Part shown: positions 43,840-51,807 of the stretch, piece after piece
Numbering within the stretch: the first letter of the stretch is position 1
Layout: every line of letters begins with the position of its first letter
NCBI RefSeq assembly: GCF_900110205.1
Contig: NZ_FOCV01000020.1
Coordinates: 60,807 to 124,806, forward strand
Source of the DNA: Rhizobium tibeticum
GTDB lineage: Bacteria > Pseudomonadota > Alphaproteobacteria > Rhizobiales > Rhizobiaceae
Length of the DNA: 64,000 nucleotides
Reading direction: 5' to 3'
Translations under genes and position numbers: made by a program
Notes under the pieces: generated by a model
Told to the model about the DNA's origin: nothing
The model's input: the letters and a program-made list of their open reading frames with translations, nothing else
Database searches by the model: none

Positions 43840-44430
43840 ATGCATGTGTCCATGGCAAGGCACAAGGAATTCGATCGAGACAAGGCTCTCGATGCCGCGA
43901 TCGGCGTTTTCTGCCAGCATGGCTACGAGGGAAGTTCCACCCACGCCCTGCTGAACGCGATGAAGATCAGCCGGCAGAGCATGTATGACACCTTCGGCGA
44001 CAAACGCAGTCTCTATCTGCAGGCTCTGAAGCGCTACAATACCGACAGTATTCTTAGCATCATCGCGGACATGAAGGACAGCGAGCATCCGCTTGACGCC
44101 CTGGAAGCCGCCCTCTTGGCCTTCGCATCCAGACCTTTTTCGGAGGCGTCCAGAGGCTGCCTCGGCGTCAGCGCCATTTGCGAATTCGGCCGCACCGATG
44201 CCGACGTGTCGAACCTGACCGACGGCGCCTCGGCAATGCTGGGCAAGGCAATTGTCATGCTGCTGGAAGAGGGCCAGAGGAAAGGTCAGTTATCGGCAGA
44301 GGTCGATCCCGAGGTCGCCACTCAGTTCCTCGGCGCTACGCTATCCGGCATGAAGGTCAGCGCCCGCAACGGCGCAAGCCCCGAAACCCAGCGCGCCATC
44401 GCCCGCCTCGCCATCCGCAGCCTTCGATAG
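43840..44430 (+). CDS. TetR/AcrR family transcriptional regulator
   Basis: This 196-residue protein has an N-terminal TetR DNA-binding domain: RDKALDAAIGVFCQHGYEGSSTHALLNAMKISRQSMYDTFGDKRSLYLQAL split into its helix-turn-helix parts (residues 15-60). The C-terminal ligand domain has SRGCLGVSAICEFG. The regulator probably represses itself and the SDR gene that follows after 74 bp, since the same 17-bp motif precedes both. A start at the ATG four codons later is possible. Confidence 0.9.
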   Translation: MHVSMARHKEFDRDKALDAAIGVFCQHGYEGSSTHALLNAMKISRQSMYDTFGDKRSLYLQALKRYNTDSILSIIADMKDSEHPLDALEAALLAFASRPFSEASRGCLGVSAICEFGRTDADVSNLTDGASAMLGKAIVMLLEEGQRKGQLSAEVDPEVATQFLGATLSGMKVSARNGASPETQRAIARLAIRSLR

Positions 44431-44467
44431 CAGCATGATCGGACAGCCGTGACTTCTCGCGAACATT

Positions 44468-44484
44468 TCTAGACCAATCAGTCC
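44468..44484. promoter_or_regulatory. Second copy of the TetR operator-like motif, in front of the SDR gene
   Basis: TCTAGACCAATCAGTCC matches the motif before the TetR gene at 15 of 17 positions, and lies 20 bases before the SDR ATG. An AAAGGAG ribosome site follows. Confidence 0.6.
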
Positions 44485-44504
44485 AATAAAGGAGAAAAGT
44501 GAAA

Positions 44505-45245
44505 ATGACGAAACCACTTGAAGGAAAGGTCGCAATCGTGACCGGCGGCTCACGCGGCATCGGTGCGGCTATCGTGCGCAGGCTGGCGATGGATGGTGCC
44601 TCCGTCGCTTTCACCTTTGCGAACTCGAAGGAGAAAGCCGAAGCGATCGCCGCCGACATCGAGGCAAAGGGCGGCAAGGCACTTGCGATCCATGCCGACA
44701 GCGCAGATGCCGCCGCTGTGCAAAGAGCCGTCGACACAGCCGCCAGTCATTTTGGCGCCCTCGATATTCTCGTCAACAACGCGGGAATTCTATTGTTGAA
44801 TAGCCTGGAAGCCTTTCCGCTGGAGGACTTCGACCGCATGTTCGCCGTCAATGTGCGGGCGGTCTTTGCCGGCACGCAGGCTGCAGCGAAGCATATGCAT
44901 GACGGCGGCCGGGTCATCACCATCGGCAGCGTGGTTGCGGAGCGCAGCGGCTTTCCGACATCCGCCGTCTACAGCATGAGCAAAGGCGCTGTCGCCGCCA
45001 TGACGCGTGGCCTCGCCCGCGATCTCGGTCCGCGCGGCATTACCGTCAACACGATCCAGCCTGGTCCCACGGTGACGGACATGAACTCCGACCCGCATTC
45101 CCACGAAATGCTGAAGGGGTTGATGGCCCTCGGCCGTCTCGGGGAAGACCGTGAAATCGCAAGCTTCGCAGCCTATCTGGCAAGCCCGGAAGCCTCCTTC
45201 ATCACCGGCGCCAGCCTCACCATCGACGGCGGTTATCTCGCCTGA
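44505..45245 (+). CDS. SDR family oxidoreductase
   Basis: This 246-residue classical short-chain dehydrogenase has the NAD(P) site VTGGSRGIGAAI (about residues 13-24), NNAG, the catalytic serine in TIGSV, and YSMSK as the Tyr-x-x-x-Lys. It ends with FITGASLTIDGGYLA. The cofactor is probably NADPH from the arginine after GGS. The substrate is unknown. An in-frame GTG lies 6 bp upstream. It is co-regulated with the TetR gene upstream, whose operator motif is repeated before this gene. Confidence 0.9.
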   Translation: MTKPLEGKVAIVTGGSRGIGAAIVRRLAMDGASVAFTFANSKEKAEAIAADIEAKGGKALAIHADSADAAAVQRAVDTAASHFGALDILVNNAGILLLNSLEAFPLEDFDRMFAVNVRAVFAGTQAAAKHMHDGGRVITIGSVVAERSGFPTSAVYSMSKGAVAAMTRGLARDLGPRGITVNTIQPGPTVTDMNSDPHSHEMLKGLMALGRLGEDREIASFAAYLASPEASFITGASLTIDGGYLA

Positions 45246-45251
45246 GAGCAC

Positions 45252-45278
45252 GTCCGGCAGCATATGCTGCCGGACTTT
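45252..45278. terminator. Perfect hairpin between the SDR gene and the cheB remnant
   Basis: Ten-bp arms GTCCGGCAGC and GCTGCCGGAC enclose ATAT, 6 bases after the SDR stop. A TTT follows on the plus strand. It can end transcription from the plus strand; the T run is short. Confidence 0.55.
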
Positions 45279-45488
45279 CAAAACGTCTGCTGGGTGATCA
45301 GGACGACACGGGCGATCTGATCGAGCGGCAGGAACCGGTCCGCCCCACCCTTGGCGATGGCTTCCTTGGGCATCCCGACGACGACCGATGGCGCCTCGTC
45401 CTGTGCCACCCGTGTCGGCGCCGGCCTGATGCATCTCCAGCATGCCCATTGCGCCGCCATCGCCCATCCCGGTCACGATGATGCCCAT
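45278..45488 (-). pseudogene. cheB: Remnant of cheB (3' end of the methylesterase domain)
   Basis: Only the last 70 or so residues of a CheB-like protein-glutamate methylesterase remain. They read MGIIVTGMGDGGAMGMLEMHQAGAD, then in another frame AQDEAPSVVVGMPKEAIAKGG and LPLDQIARVVL to the stop. The first part carries the GMGxDGAxG catalytic segment, with D changed in context. The shift lies at a run of C near 45409. No receiver domain or active-site serine region is present. It directly follows the cheY remnant, so the middle of a chemotaxis operon seems to have been deleted. Confidence 0.75.
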
Positions 45489-45620
45489 TCATCGGCCGTC
45501 AATTTGGGTGCCGGCGCCCCATTGACCGCTTGGTGACCGTATAGCCGGAATTGGTCAGGGTGACCTTCGTGGTCAGCCGAACGCTTGCGGAGCCCCGACA
45601 GTCAGAATGTTTGCGCTCAT
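45489..45620 (-). pseudogene. cheY: Remnant of cheY (5' end of the receiver domain)
   Basis: From an ATG at 45620, with a good AGAGG ribosome site, the minus strand reads MSANILTV. It then shifts frame, losing the DD acid pair, to SASVRLTTKVTLTNSGYTVT. A second shift gives AVNGA before the homology ends. Functional CheY would have MSANILTVDDSAS at this point. About 40 residues of some 120 survive, joined to the cheB remnant. The gene is dead. Confidence 0.75.
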
Positions 45621-45863
45621 GGCGTCGCCTCTTTGTGCAACCAGAATTTAGGTCGTCAGAGTTGAACGCGCTGTTCACGCTGCATAATAAGCTGTTTTTC
45701 ATAGGGAATATGAGAATTCACGCTCCAGCGTCGGTCGCAGAGCGAATTTTTTCACACGCTGTTAAGCACAACATTGACGAACCTCCGCTGTTTACGCGCT
45801 GTTTCCGTCCCGCCCCTAAAGATGGCGTCAAGATTTGCCAGTATTATAAGTAAAGGAAATAAC

Positions 45864-47586
45864 GTGGCGAACGGGGCGGCATCGGCACTTCAGGCATTTG
45901 AAGCTTCGGGCATCAGCGAGAGGCTCGAAGCGGCCCGCAGCCAGGTCGAGGAGTGTTTCCTCGAAGGCGGTACGGTGCTGCTTTCGGTGATGGATGTTCT
46001 CAACCGTTTGTCGAGCTCGCTCGACAATGTCACAAAGGCGCTAGACGCCAATGAGTCCAGCGATGCCGGCGCGGATCTGCGTTCGACGGTCAAGAGCCTG
46101 ACCGACCTGCCGATCTCCGAAACGGCGCGCCAGGATGCGCTCTCCTCGCTCGCCGACACGGGCAATTCGTTGCGCAAACATGTCGCCGACATGCAGGAGA
46201 CGATGCGGTATCTGCGCACCTTTGCAGTGACTGCCAAGATCACCGGCGCCGGTCTTCCCGAGTTCGCCGGCTTCGCGCAGGAGATCCTCGAGCGCATCTA
46301 CTCCGGGACGGCGGAGGTCAACGGTTTTGCCGCCCACCTCGACAGCCTCGAGAAGGAAGTCAAGGTGGCGCTGAGCTTCAGCACGGCAGCCGCACGCAGC
46401 TATTGCAAAACAGTGCCCGACGTTGCAAGGGCATTGCAGGACGACGCCCGGAAGATTGCCGAACACCGAAAGAACCTCGCGGCCATCGCCCGGGATGTCT
46501 CGGCAATCGCCCGCGGCATACAGAGCAAAGTCGCCTCCACGCTGTCTGCCCTGCAGGTCGGAGACATCACCCGCCAACGCATCGAGCATGTCCAGAGCAC
46601 CTTTTCGCTGCTCGACGAATTCCTCGGCGCAGAAGACGGACGCAAGCTCGATGCGGATGCGCGCCAGCGTCTGGAGAACGTCGTCCATCATCTGACAGCC
46701 GCACAGATGAACGACATGTGCAAGGATTTCCATCGGGATTCGCAGAGTGTCGCAAAGACGATCGCGAGCTTCGGTGAGGATACGCAGGAAATCCTGCGTC
46801 TGCGCGAGATGAGCGGTGGCGGCCAGGGGCATCTTATGCGTGCACTGGAATCGGGTGTTTCCGCCGCGCACGAGATCGTCAAGCAGGTCGACCAGGCGAC
46901 CCGGCAGGCCGATCAGGTAAGCCAATCGACGCTTGGCACCGCCGCCAAAACTCCTGGAAGCCATCGGCAATATCCGTGTGGTCAAAACCGACATCCATTA
47001 CATGGCGTTGAATACCAATCTGCGCTGCAGCCGCTTGGGTGAAGAAGGAAAATCGATCAACGTGGTCACCGCCGAACTGCGCATCTTTGCCGCCAAACTC
47101 GACGAGTCCGCCGATGCGATCGTCAACGGCCTGCCGACGCTGGAAGCGGCTGCCGGCCGGATCGTGCCCGCCAGCGCCGACCCAGCAGGTGGTCTCGGGG
47201 AGAACCTGACGTCAGCTGTCGGCAACATCCGTGCGGCAGCCTGCACCATGGAAGACGACCTCAAGGTGCTCTACGAGCACGGTCGCGAAGTGGCGAACAA
47301 GATCGGCCTGTTGATCGGGAAGCTGGATTTCCAGCGCGACCTCGGCGACGTGCTGGCGCGCTGCGCCGACGTTCTGGAAGATGTGGCCGGCACTGAAATC
47401 GCAGACATATCTGATATTGCCGACGCGGTCGCACCACTCGATCGAAAGATTTTCAGGCTCTACACGATGGTGCAGGAGCGCAATGTCCATCGCGATATCG
47501 TTCCAGCCATGGAACAAGGAACCGCAGCCGTTGCCGAGGCTACGAAGGTCGGGGACGACGAAGACCTCTTCGCCGACGCGCTTTAG
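45864..47586 (+). pseudogene. MCP-like cytoplasmic chemotaxis signalling protein, frameshifted
   Basis: The frame opens at a GTG (45864) behind AAGGAA and runs as a soluble, helical protein with no membrane helix. At about residue 360 it passes into GTAAK, then out of frame. A shift of +1 at the AAAA run 46947-46950 restores LLEAIGNIRVVKTDIHYMALNTNLRC and the remainder to 47586. That segment resembles the MCP signalling tip (ALNxxLRC, LGEEGKSINVV). The corrected length is 573 residues. It is divergent from the cheY/cheB remnants and looks like part of the same decayed locus. Confidence 0.75.
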
Positions 47587-47587
47587 A

Positions 47588-48670
47588 TCACTGGATCCGG
47601 CGGAACTTGTTGGCGGCATCGATGGCCGCCTTTTGCTGGTCTTCCTCGATACCGAGATAGAAGTCCTCGAGCGCTGCGTCGGGCAGGCCGGCCCGACGCG
47701 ACAGCACATACCATTTTGCGGCCTCGACGGGATCCGGCTTGGTTCCGAGAGCGTTGATGTAGAGGTGCGCGAGCTTGTTTTGCGCAACCACGTTGCCGCG
47801 ATTGGCGGCAAGCCGCAACCACTGGAAACCCTTGACGAAATCGCGCGGCCCGTTCTGACCGTTGACGAACCAGATCCCAAGATCGACCTGGGCCGTGTCG
47901 TAGCCAGCATGCGCAGCGCGTGCCATCCATTCGCGCGACAGCTGTTTCTTTTCCTCCGGCAGATCAGGCAATGAGGAGTAGATCTCCGCCACCGCATACT
48001 GCGCGTCGGCGATGCCCTGTTCGGCAGCCTTCTCGTAGTAGGGCAAGGCGAGCTTCAGTCCCTTGTCGCCCGGATTGTCAGCCGTCAGGATCTGGCCCCA
48101 ATTGAACTGGGCCGAGGCATTTCCGGCATCGGCTGCCTTGTGCATGTACTCGTCGGCCTTCGCCTTGTCGCGCTTGACGAACCGGCCCTCGATCAGCATC
48201 AGCGAGTATTTGAACATCGCCGCGGCGTCGCCGCCTTCCGCGCCCTTACTGTACCAGAAGGCCGCATTTTTCATGTCGCGTTTGACGCCTAGCCCATCTG
48301 CCAGGAGCTCACCCATAAGCGCCTGCGCAGCCGGGTCGCCGAGCTGCGCACGGGGCAGAGCCTTTTCCATCGCAGTTAGATAGTAGCCACGCTGATAAGC
48401 GCCATAGGCGTCGTCAACCGGCCCTTTGTAGTCCTTTTCCGGCGGCAGATCTGGCAGCTTCGCACCCATGCGGTCGAAAACCCCGACGCCCGTCGACGGT
48501 CCCGCGCCGTCTGTCTGCGGCCGCCCAGTTTTCAGCGACTCGGGAGCTGTCGCGAGCGGCCGTGTCACGACGTTGTCGACCGTCTGGGCCGAAACGCCAT
48601 GCGTCAGCCCCGCCAGAATGACGGCGGCAAAGGCAGCGGAAACGCGCAAATAGCGGGACAGGATCGGCAT
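47588..48670 (-). CDS. Sel1-repeat (tetratricopeptide-like) exported protein
   Basis: This 360-residue protein has a signal peptide (MPILSRYLRVSAAFAAVILAG to about SAQ), a proline-rich linker, and about six Sel1-like repeats from residue 100 on. Examples are GDPAAQALMGELLADGLGV, GNASAQFNWGQIL and GYDTAQVDLGIWFVNGQ. Such repeats form helical scaffolds for protein binding; in rhizobia they include exopolysaccharide and envelope regulators. It converges on the frameshifted MCP-like gene, with 1 bp between the ends. It follows the ThiE-like gene by 10 bp in one operon. Confidence 0.85.
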   Translation of the reverse strand: MPILSRYLRVSAAFAAVILAGLTHGVSAQTVDNVVTRPLATAPESLKTGRPQTDGAGPSTGVGVFDRMGAKLPDLPPEKDYKGPVDDAYGAYQRGYYLTAMEKALPRAQLGDPAAQALMGELLADGLGVKRDMKNAAFWYSKGAEGGDAAAMFKYSLMLIEGRFVKRDKAKADEYMHKAADAGNASAQFNWGQILTADNPGDKGLKLALPYYEKAAEQGIADAQYAVAEIYSSLPDLPEEKKQLSREWMARAAHAGYDTAQVDLGIWFVNGQNGPRDFVKGFQWLRLAANRGNVVAQNKLAHLYINALGTKPDPVEAAKWYVLSRRAGLPDAALEDFYLGIEEDQQKAAIDAANKFRRIQ

Positions 48671-48680
48671 GAGCGCGATA

Positions 48681-49334
48681 TCAATCCTCAAACCGTGGCG
48701 CTTTTTCGTCCAAGAGCGCATTGACCTCGGCGACGACGGAGGGCGCACGGCCTGCGTCCGCGAAAACCGCAAGCCGCAGCGCGACGAACTCCGCACCCGT
48801 CTCGGCCACCACCAGCGCAGAAGCCGGATCCGTACCGCCCATCACGATGCAGGGGATCTCGATCATGGAGGCCCACCACTCGGCGAGCGCCAGGTTCTTG
48901 GCGTGTGCCTCCGGCTTGATGTCGCCTTCGAGCTTGCCGAAGAAGATATAGTCCGGTCGCTCTTCGCCAATCTCCAGCGCATGGTGCCGGTCGGCGGCAT
49001 TGCCACCGCCGACGATCAGCTTGTCAGCATATTTGTCGATCGCTTCGGAGATTTCGCTGGCCGGTCCGGTCAGATGCAGGCCATCCGCTTTGGTCCGCCC
49101 GACGACGCGGCTGTCGCCTGCAAGCAGTGCGGCCGCCCCTGAGTCCTGAATAGTTGGAACCAGCTTCTCGGCGTGCTTTTGGAACTCGCCATCGTTGAGA
49201 CCGTATTGCGGCACAATCACCGAGGCGACGTCACCGCCCTTTAAGGCATCGCCGACGATCTTTGCCTGCTCATCGGCATCGGCGATATCGGGGACGATCA
49301 GAACTAGGCGGCAGCGGTTTTCCGGTTCGGTCAT
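48681..49334 (-). CDS. ThiE/TenI-like protein, divergent thiamine phosphate synthase family
   Basis: This 217-residue TIM-barrel protein has the ThiE/TenI pattern GRTKADGLHLTGPASEI, ADRHHALEIGEERPDYIFFG and IPCIVMGGTDPASALVVAETGAEFVALR. The phosphate-binding loop GxS-H is altered to GGGNAADRHHA, and the usual pyrophosphate-site lysine/arginine spacing is not obvious. True thiamine synthesis is therefore doubtful. It begins the Sel1-repeat operon. No THI-element riboswitch lies upstream. Confidence 0.72.
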   Translation of the reverse strand: MTEPENRCRLVLIVPDIADADEQAKIVGDALKGGDVASVIVPQYGLNDGEFQKHAEKLVPTIQDSGAAALLAGDSRVVGRTKADGLHLTGPASEISEAIDKYADKLIVGGGNAADRHHALEIGEERPDYIFFGKLEGDIKPEAHAKNLALAEWWASMIEIPCIVMGGTDPASALVVAETGAEFVALRLAVFADAGRAPSVVAEVNALLDEKAPRFED

Positions 49335-49441
49335 GAACTCTTTCCATTTACAGCGGACAGGCCGTTTCGCGGCCCATCTGCACTCGTCTTGTGTGAGTAA
49401 TTCCGTTAGACGGGGCTGGCAAGGGGAGGATTTTCAAAAGC

Positions 49442-50206
49442 ATGCCGATGGAACTGTCATTTTACTACGCCGCCGTTCCCGCTGTCATCTTGGTCGGACT
49501 TGCGAAAGGCGGTATGGGCGATGCGTTATCGCTGATCGGGCTGCCCTTTCTCGCTCTCGTCGTCTCGCCCATTCAGGCGGCCGCGATTCTGCTTCCCATC
49601 CTCATTTGCATGGACATGATCTCGCTGGTGATCTGGCGTCAGCACGGAGACTGGACAACCCTGAAAATCATGCTGCCAGGAGCGCTGTTCGGCATCGCGC
49701 TCGGTTGGGCGACCTCGACGCTGGTTCCCGGCAACGTACTTCGCGTCGTCATCGGCGTCGTCACCGTCCTCTTTTGCCTTCGCTATTTCTGGAACAACTT
49801 CGGTCCTGGCGCCGGGAAGCACACGCCGCCGCGCGGCCAGCGGCCGCTGCTTGCGAAGATCTGGGGAAGCCTGTCCGGCTATGGCAGCTTCGTCGCACAC
49901 GCCGGCGGAGCGCCCTTCCAGATCTATGCCCTGCCGCTGCAGATGCCGCCGCGCGAATATACCGGCACCAGTGTTCGCTTCTTCGCAATTCTCAATGCCG
50001 TCAAGCTCGTCCCCTACTTCGCGCTCGGTCAGCTCGACACCCAGAACCTCGCCGCCTCGGCCACGCTGCTTCCGTTTGCACCGCTTGCGACCATTGTCGG
50101 CGCCTGGTGCGTACGCCGCATGAAGCCCGCGATCTTTTATCCTTTCATGTATGCCATGGCCCTGATTGCCGCCGCGCTCATCGCGAAGGAAGGCCTGGGT
50201 TTCTGA
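49442..50206 (+). CDS. Sulfite exporter TauE/SafE family membrane protein
   Basis: This 254-residue protein has about seven or eight membrane helices. The repeat motif is LVGLAKGGMGDALSLIGLPFLALV (first half) and SLSGYGSFVAHAGGAPFQIYALP (second half), with the glycine-rich loops of TauE/SafE transporters. The family moves sulfite, sulfoacetate or other organic anions; the substrate here is unknown. It is divergent from the ThiE-like gene. A small ArsR regulator follows 68 bp later. Confidence 0.85.
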   Translation: MPMELSFYYAAVPAVILVGLAKGGMGDALSLIGLPFLALVVSPIQAAAILLPILICMDMISLVIWRQHGDWTTLKIMLPGALFGIALGWATSTLVPGNVLRVVIGVVTVLFCLRYFWNNFGPGAGKHTPPRGQRPLLAKIWGSLSGYGSFVAHAGGAPFQIYALPLQMPPREYTGTSVRFFAILNAVKLVPYFALGQLDTQNLAASATLLPFAPLATIVGAWCVRRMKPAIFYPFMYAMALIAAALIAKEGLGF

Positions 50207-50274
50207 CAATTTTGGGTTTCGTTGCGGCGCACAATTTCCTTGCCCGATTGCGCCGTTTGACGTAGCTTTTCGCC

Positions 50275-50535
50275 ATGTCGAACACGGATCCCTTCACGGC
50301 GATAGCTGATCCCCACCGGCGCTTCCTGCTGGAGGAACTTCGACGCGCGCCAAAGACCGTGAATGAGCTTGCCGAGGGGCTTCCCATCAGCCGACCCGCC
50401 GTCTCCCAGCACCTCAAGGCGCTGCTAGATTGCAATCTGGTTTCGGTCACCGCAGAGGGCACGCGACGCATCTACGCCGTCAACAATCGCGGCTTCGACC
50501 GACTCAATCTCTGGCTCGACCAGTTCTGGGCTTAG
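50275..50535 (+). CDS. ArsR/SmtB family helix-turn-helix regulator
   Basis: This 86-residue winged-helix protein is DPFTAIADPHRRFLLEELRR, then TVNELAEGLPISRPAVSQHLKALLDCNLV, then a wing VTAEGTRRIYAVN. This SdpR-like layout has no obvious metal-binding cysteine pair. It probably controls its own gene and the TauE-type transporter upstream. It ends with a helix, FDRLNLWLDQFWA. Confidence 0.88.
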   Translation: MSNTDPFTAIADPHRRFLLEELRRAPKTVNELAEGLPISRPAVSQHLKALLDCNLVSVTAEGTRRIYAVNNRGFDRLNLWLDQFWA

Positions 50536-50689
50536 CCCGACCACTCAAATGAGAGACGCCGGCTCGCGACTTTCCGTCGGAACCGGCGCCACAATCGCCT
50601 GTCGAGCACGACCTTCCCTAAGCTTTTGGTGGAATTGAACTTTTGCCCTCCTCGCCTAGGGCCGCGCTCGGTAATTTATTGCATCCTAC

Positions 50690-50863
50690 TCAATGGAAGG
50701 ATGATTTAAGGCGCTCAATCTCGTCCTTGATCCGCAATTTTCTGCGTTTGCACTCAGCTACTTCATTATCGTTTCGGGAGGGGGATATCATAAGCGAATG
50801 CAACTCCTCCTCGAGAGCAACATGCTTTTTCTGGAGTGACTCAAGATGAGCTTGAACAGTCAT
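50690..50863 (-). CDS. YdcH family protein (DUF465), first of two
   Basis: This 57-residue helical hairpin protein is MTVQAHLESLQKKHVALEEE, then EVAECKRRKLRIKDEIERLK. It is a DUF465/YdcH family member. GGAAGGG precedes the ATG. These small alpha-hairpins are common in alphaproteobacteria, often near purE, and have no known function. It is divergent from a second copy 229 bp away. Confidence 0.88.
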   Translation of the reverse strand: MTVQAHLESLQKKHVALEEELHSLMISPSRNDNEVAECKRRKLRIKDEIERLKSSFH

Positions 50864-51092
50864 TTGACCCTTCCTTCCTCTTACCTCTCCCCGGCCAACA
50901 CCGCCGGAGATCCAAGGCGTCAACCTTTCGACTGTGACACATTTTTGAAGCCTTGTCGAAGGTGAAAACAAGGAGAACAAGTGGCAAAATCATGACGAAC
51001 AGCCGCTAGCCGTTACCTCCAATTGGTGATAGGAGCTTGCGGAAATTATCGGCAGAGCGGACGATGTCCGACGACGGTTATGGGGAATGCAT

Positions 51093-51296
51093 ATGGCCGA
51101 TCAGGAACAGGCGGAAATCAGGCTCATGGTCGCAAGACTGCGCCAGGAGCACGAGGATTACGATGCCGCCATCAATGCCATGATTGCCACCGGATGTGAC
51201 GCATTGCGCATCCAGCGCATGAAGAAGAAGAAACTGGTCATCAAGGACAAGCTGACAAAGCTGGAAGACCAGATCATCCCTGACATCATCGCCTGA
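51093..51296 (+). CDS. YdcH family protein (DUF465), second of two
   Basis: This 67-residue DUF465 member reads IRLMVARLRQEHEDYDAAIN, then LRIQRMKKKKLVIKDKLTKLEDQIIPDIIA. The ATG at 51093 has GGGG at a good distance, better than the ATG six bases before it. It is followed 10 bp later by purE, on the same strand. The two YdcH proteins share the helix-hairpin design but differ in detail. Confidence 0.88.
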   Translation: MADQEQAEIRLMVARLRQEHEDYDAAINAMIATGCDALRIQRMKKKKLVIKDKLTKLEDQIIPDIIA

Positions 51297-51306
51297 AGGG
51301 AATGCC

Positions 51307-51807
51307 GTGACGATGACAGACAGACCATCCGTGGCCATCATCATGGGAAGCCAGTCCGATTGGGAGACCATGAAGAATGCCGCCGATACGCTGGAGGCGC
51401 TCGAAATTCCCTATGACGCGCGCATCATATCGGCCCACCGCACGCCGGACCGCCTGGTGAATTTCGCCAAGACCGCCCGCGATGAAGGCTTCAAGGTGAT
51501 CATTGCCGGCGCCGGCGGCGCGGCTCATCTGCCGGGTATGGCCGCAGCCATGACGCCGCTTCCCGTTTTCGGCGTCCCGGTGCAATCCAAGGCGCTGTCC
51601 GGTCAGGACAGTCTTCTTTCCATCGTCCAGATGCCGGGCGGCATCCCGGTCGGCACGCTTGCCATCGGCAAAGCTGGCGCGATCAACGCCGCCCTTCTGG
51701 CAGCGGCAGTCCTGGCATTGTCGGACGAGGACATTGCCGAGCGGCTCGACGACTGGCGCGAGCGCCAGAGCGCGGCTGTTGCTGAATATCCGATGGACGA
51801 CCTATGA
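51307..51807 (+). CDS. purE: N5-carboxyaminoimidazole ribonucleotide mutase PurE
   Basis: This 166-residue class I PurE has VAIIMGSQSDWETM, the catalytic histidine in ISAHRTPDR, AGAGGAAHLPGM and SIVQMPGGIPVGTLAIGKAGA. It moves the carboxyl group of N5-CAIR to give CAIR in purine synthesis. A GTG start at 51307 has a GAAGGGA site; an ATG 6 bases later is possible. The stop overlaps the purK ATG (ATGA). Confidence 0.95.
   Translation: MTMTDRPSVAIIMGSQSDWETMKNAADTLEALEIPYDARIISAHRTPDRLVNFAKTARDEGFKVIIAGAGGAAHLPGMAAAMTPLPVFGVPVQSKALSGQDSLLSIVQMPGGIPVGTLAIGKAGAINAALLAAAVLALSDEDIAERLDDWRERQSAAVAEYPMDDL

Noticed and set aside
49335..49441. A thiamine riboswitch before the ThiE-like gene
   Set aside because: The 107-bp gap to the divergent TauE gene shows no CUGAGA/ACCUGAUC-type core of a THI element.
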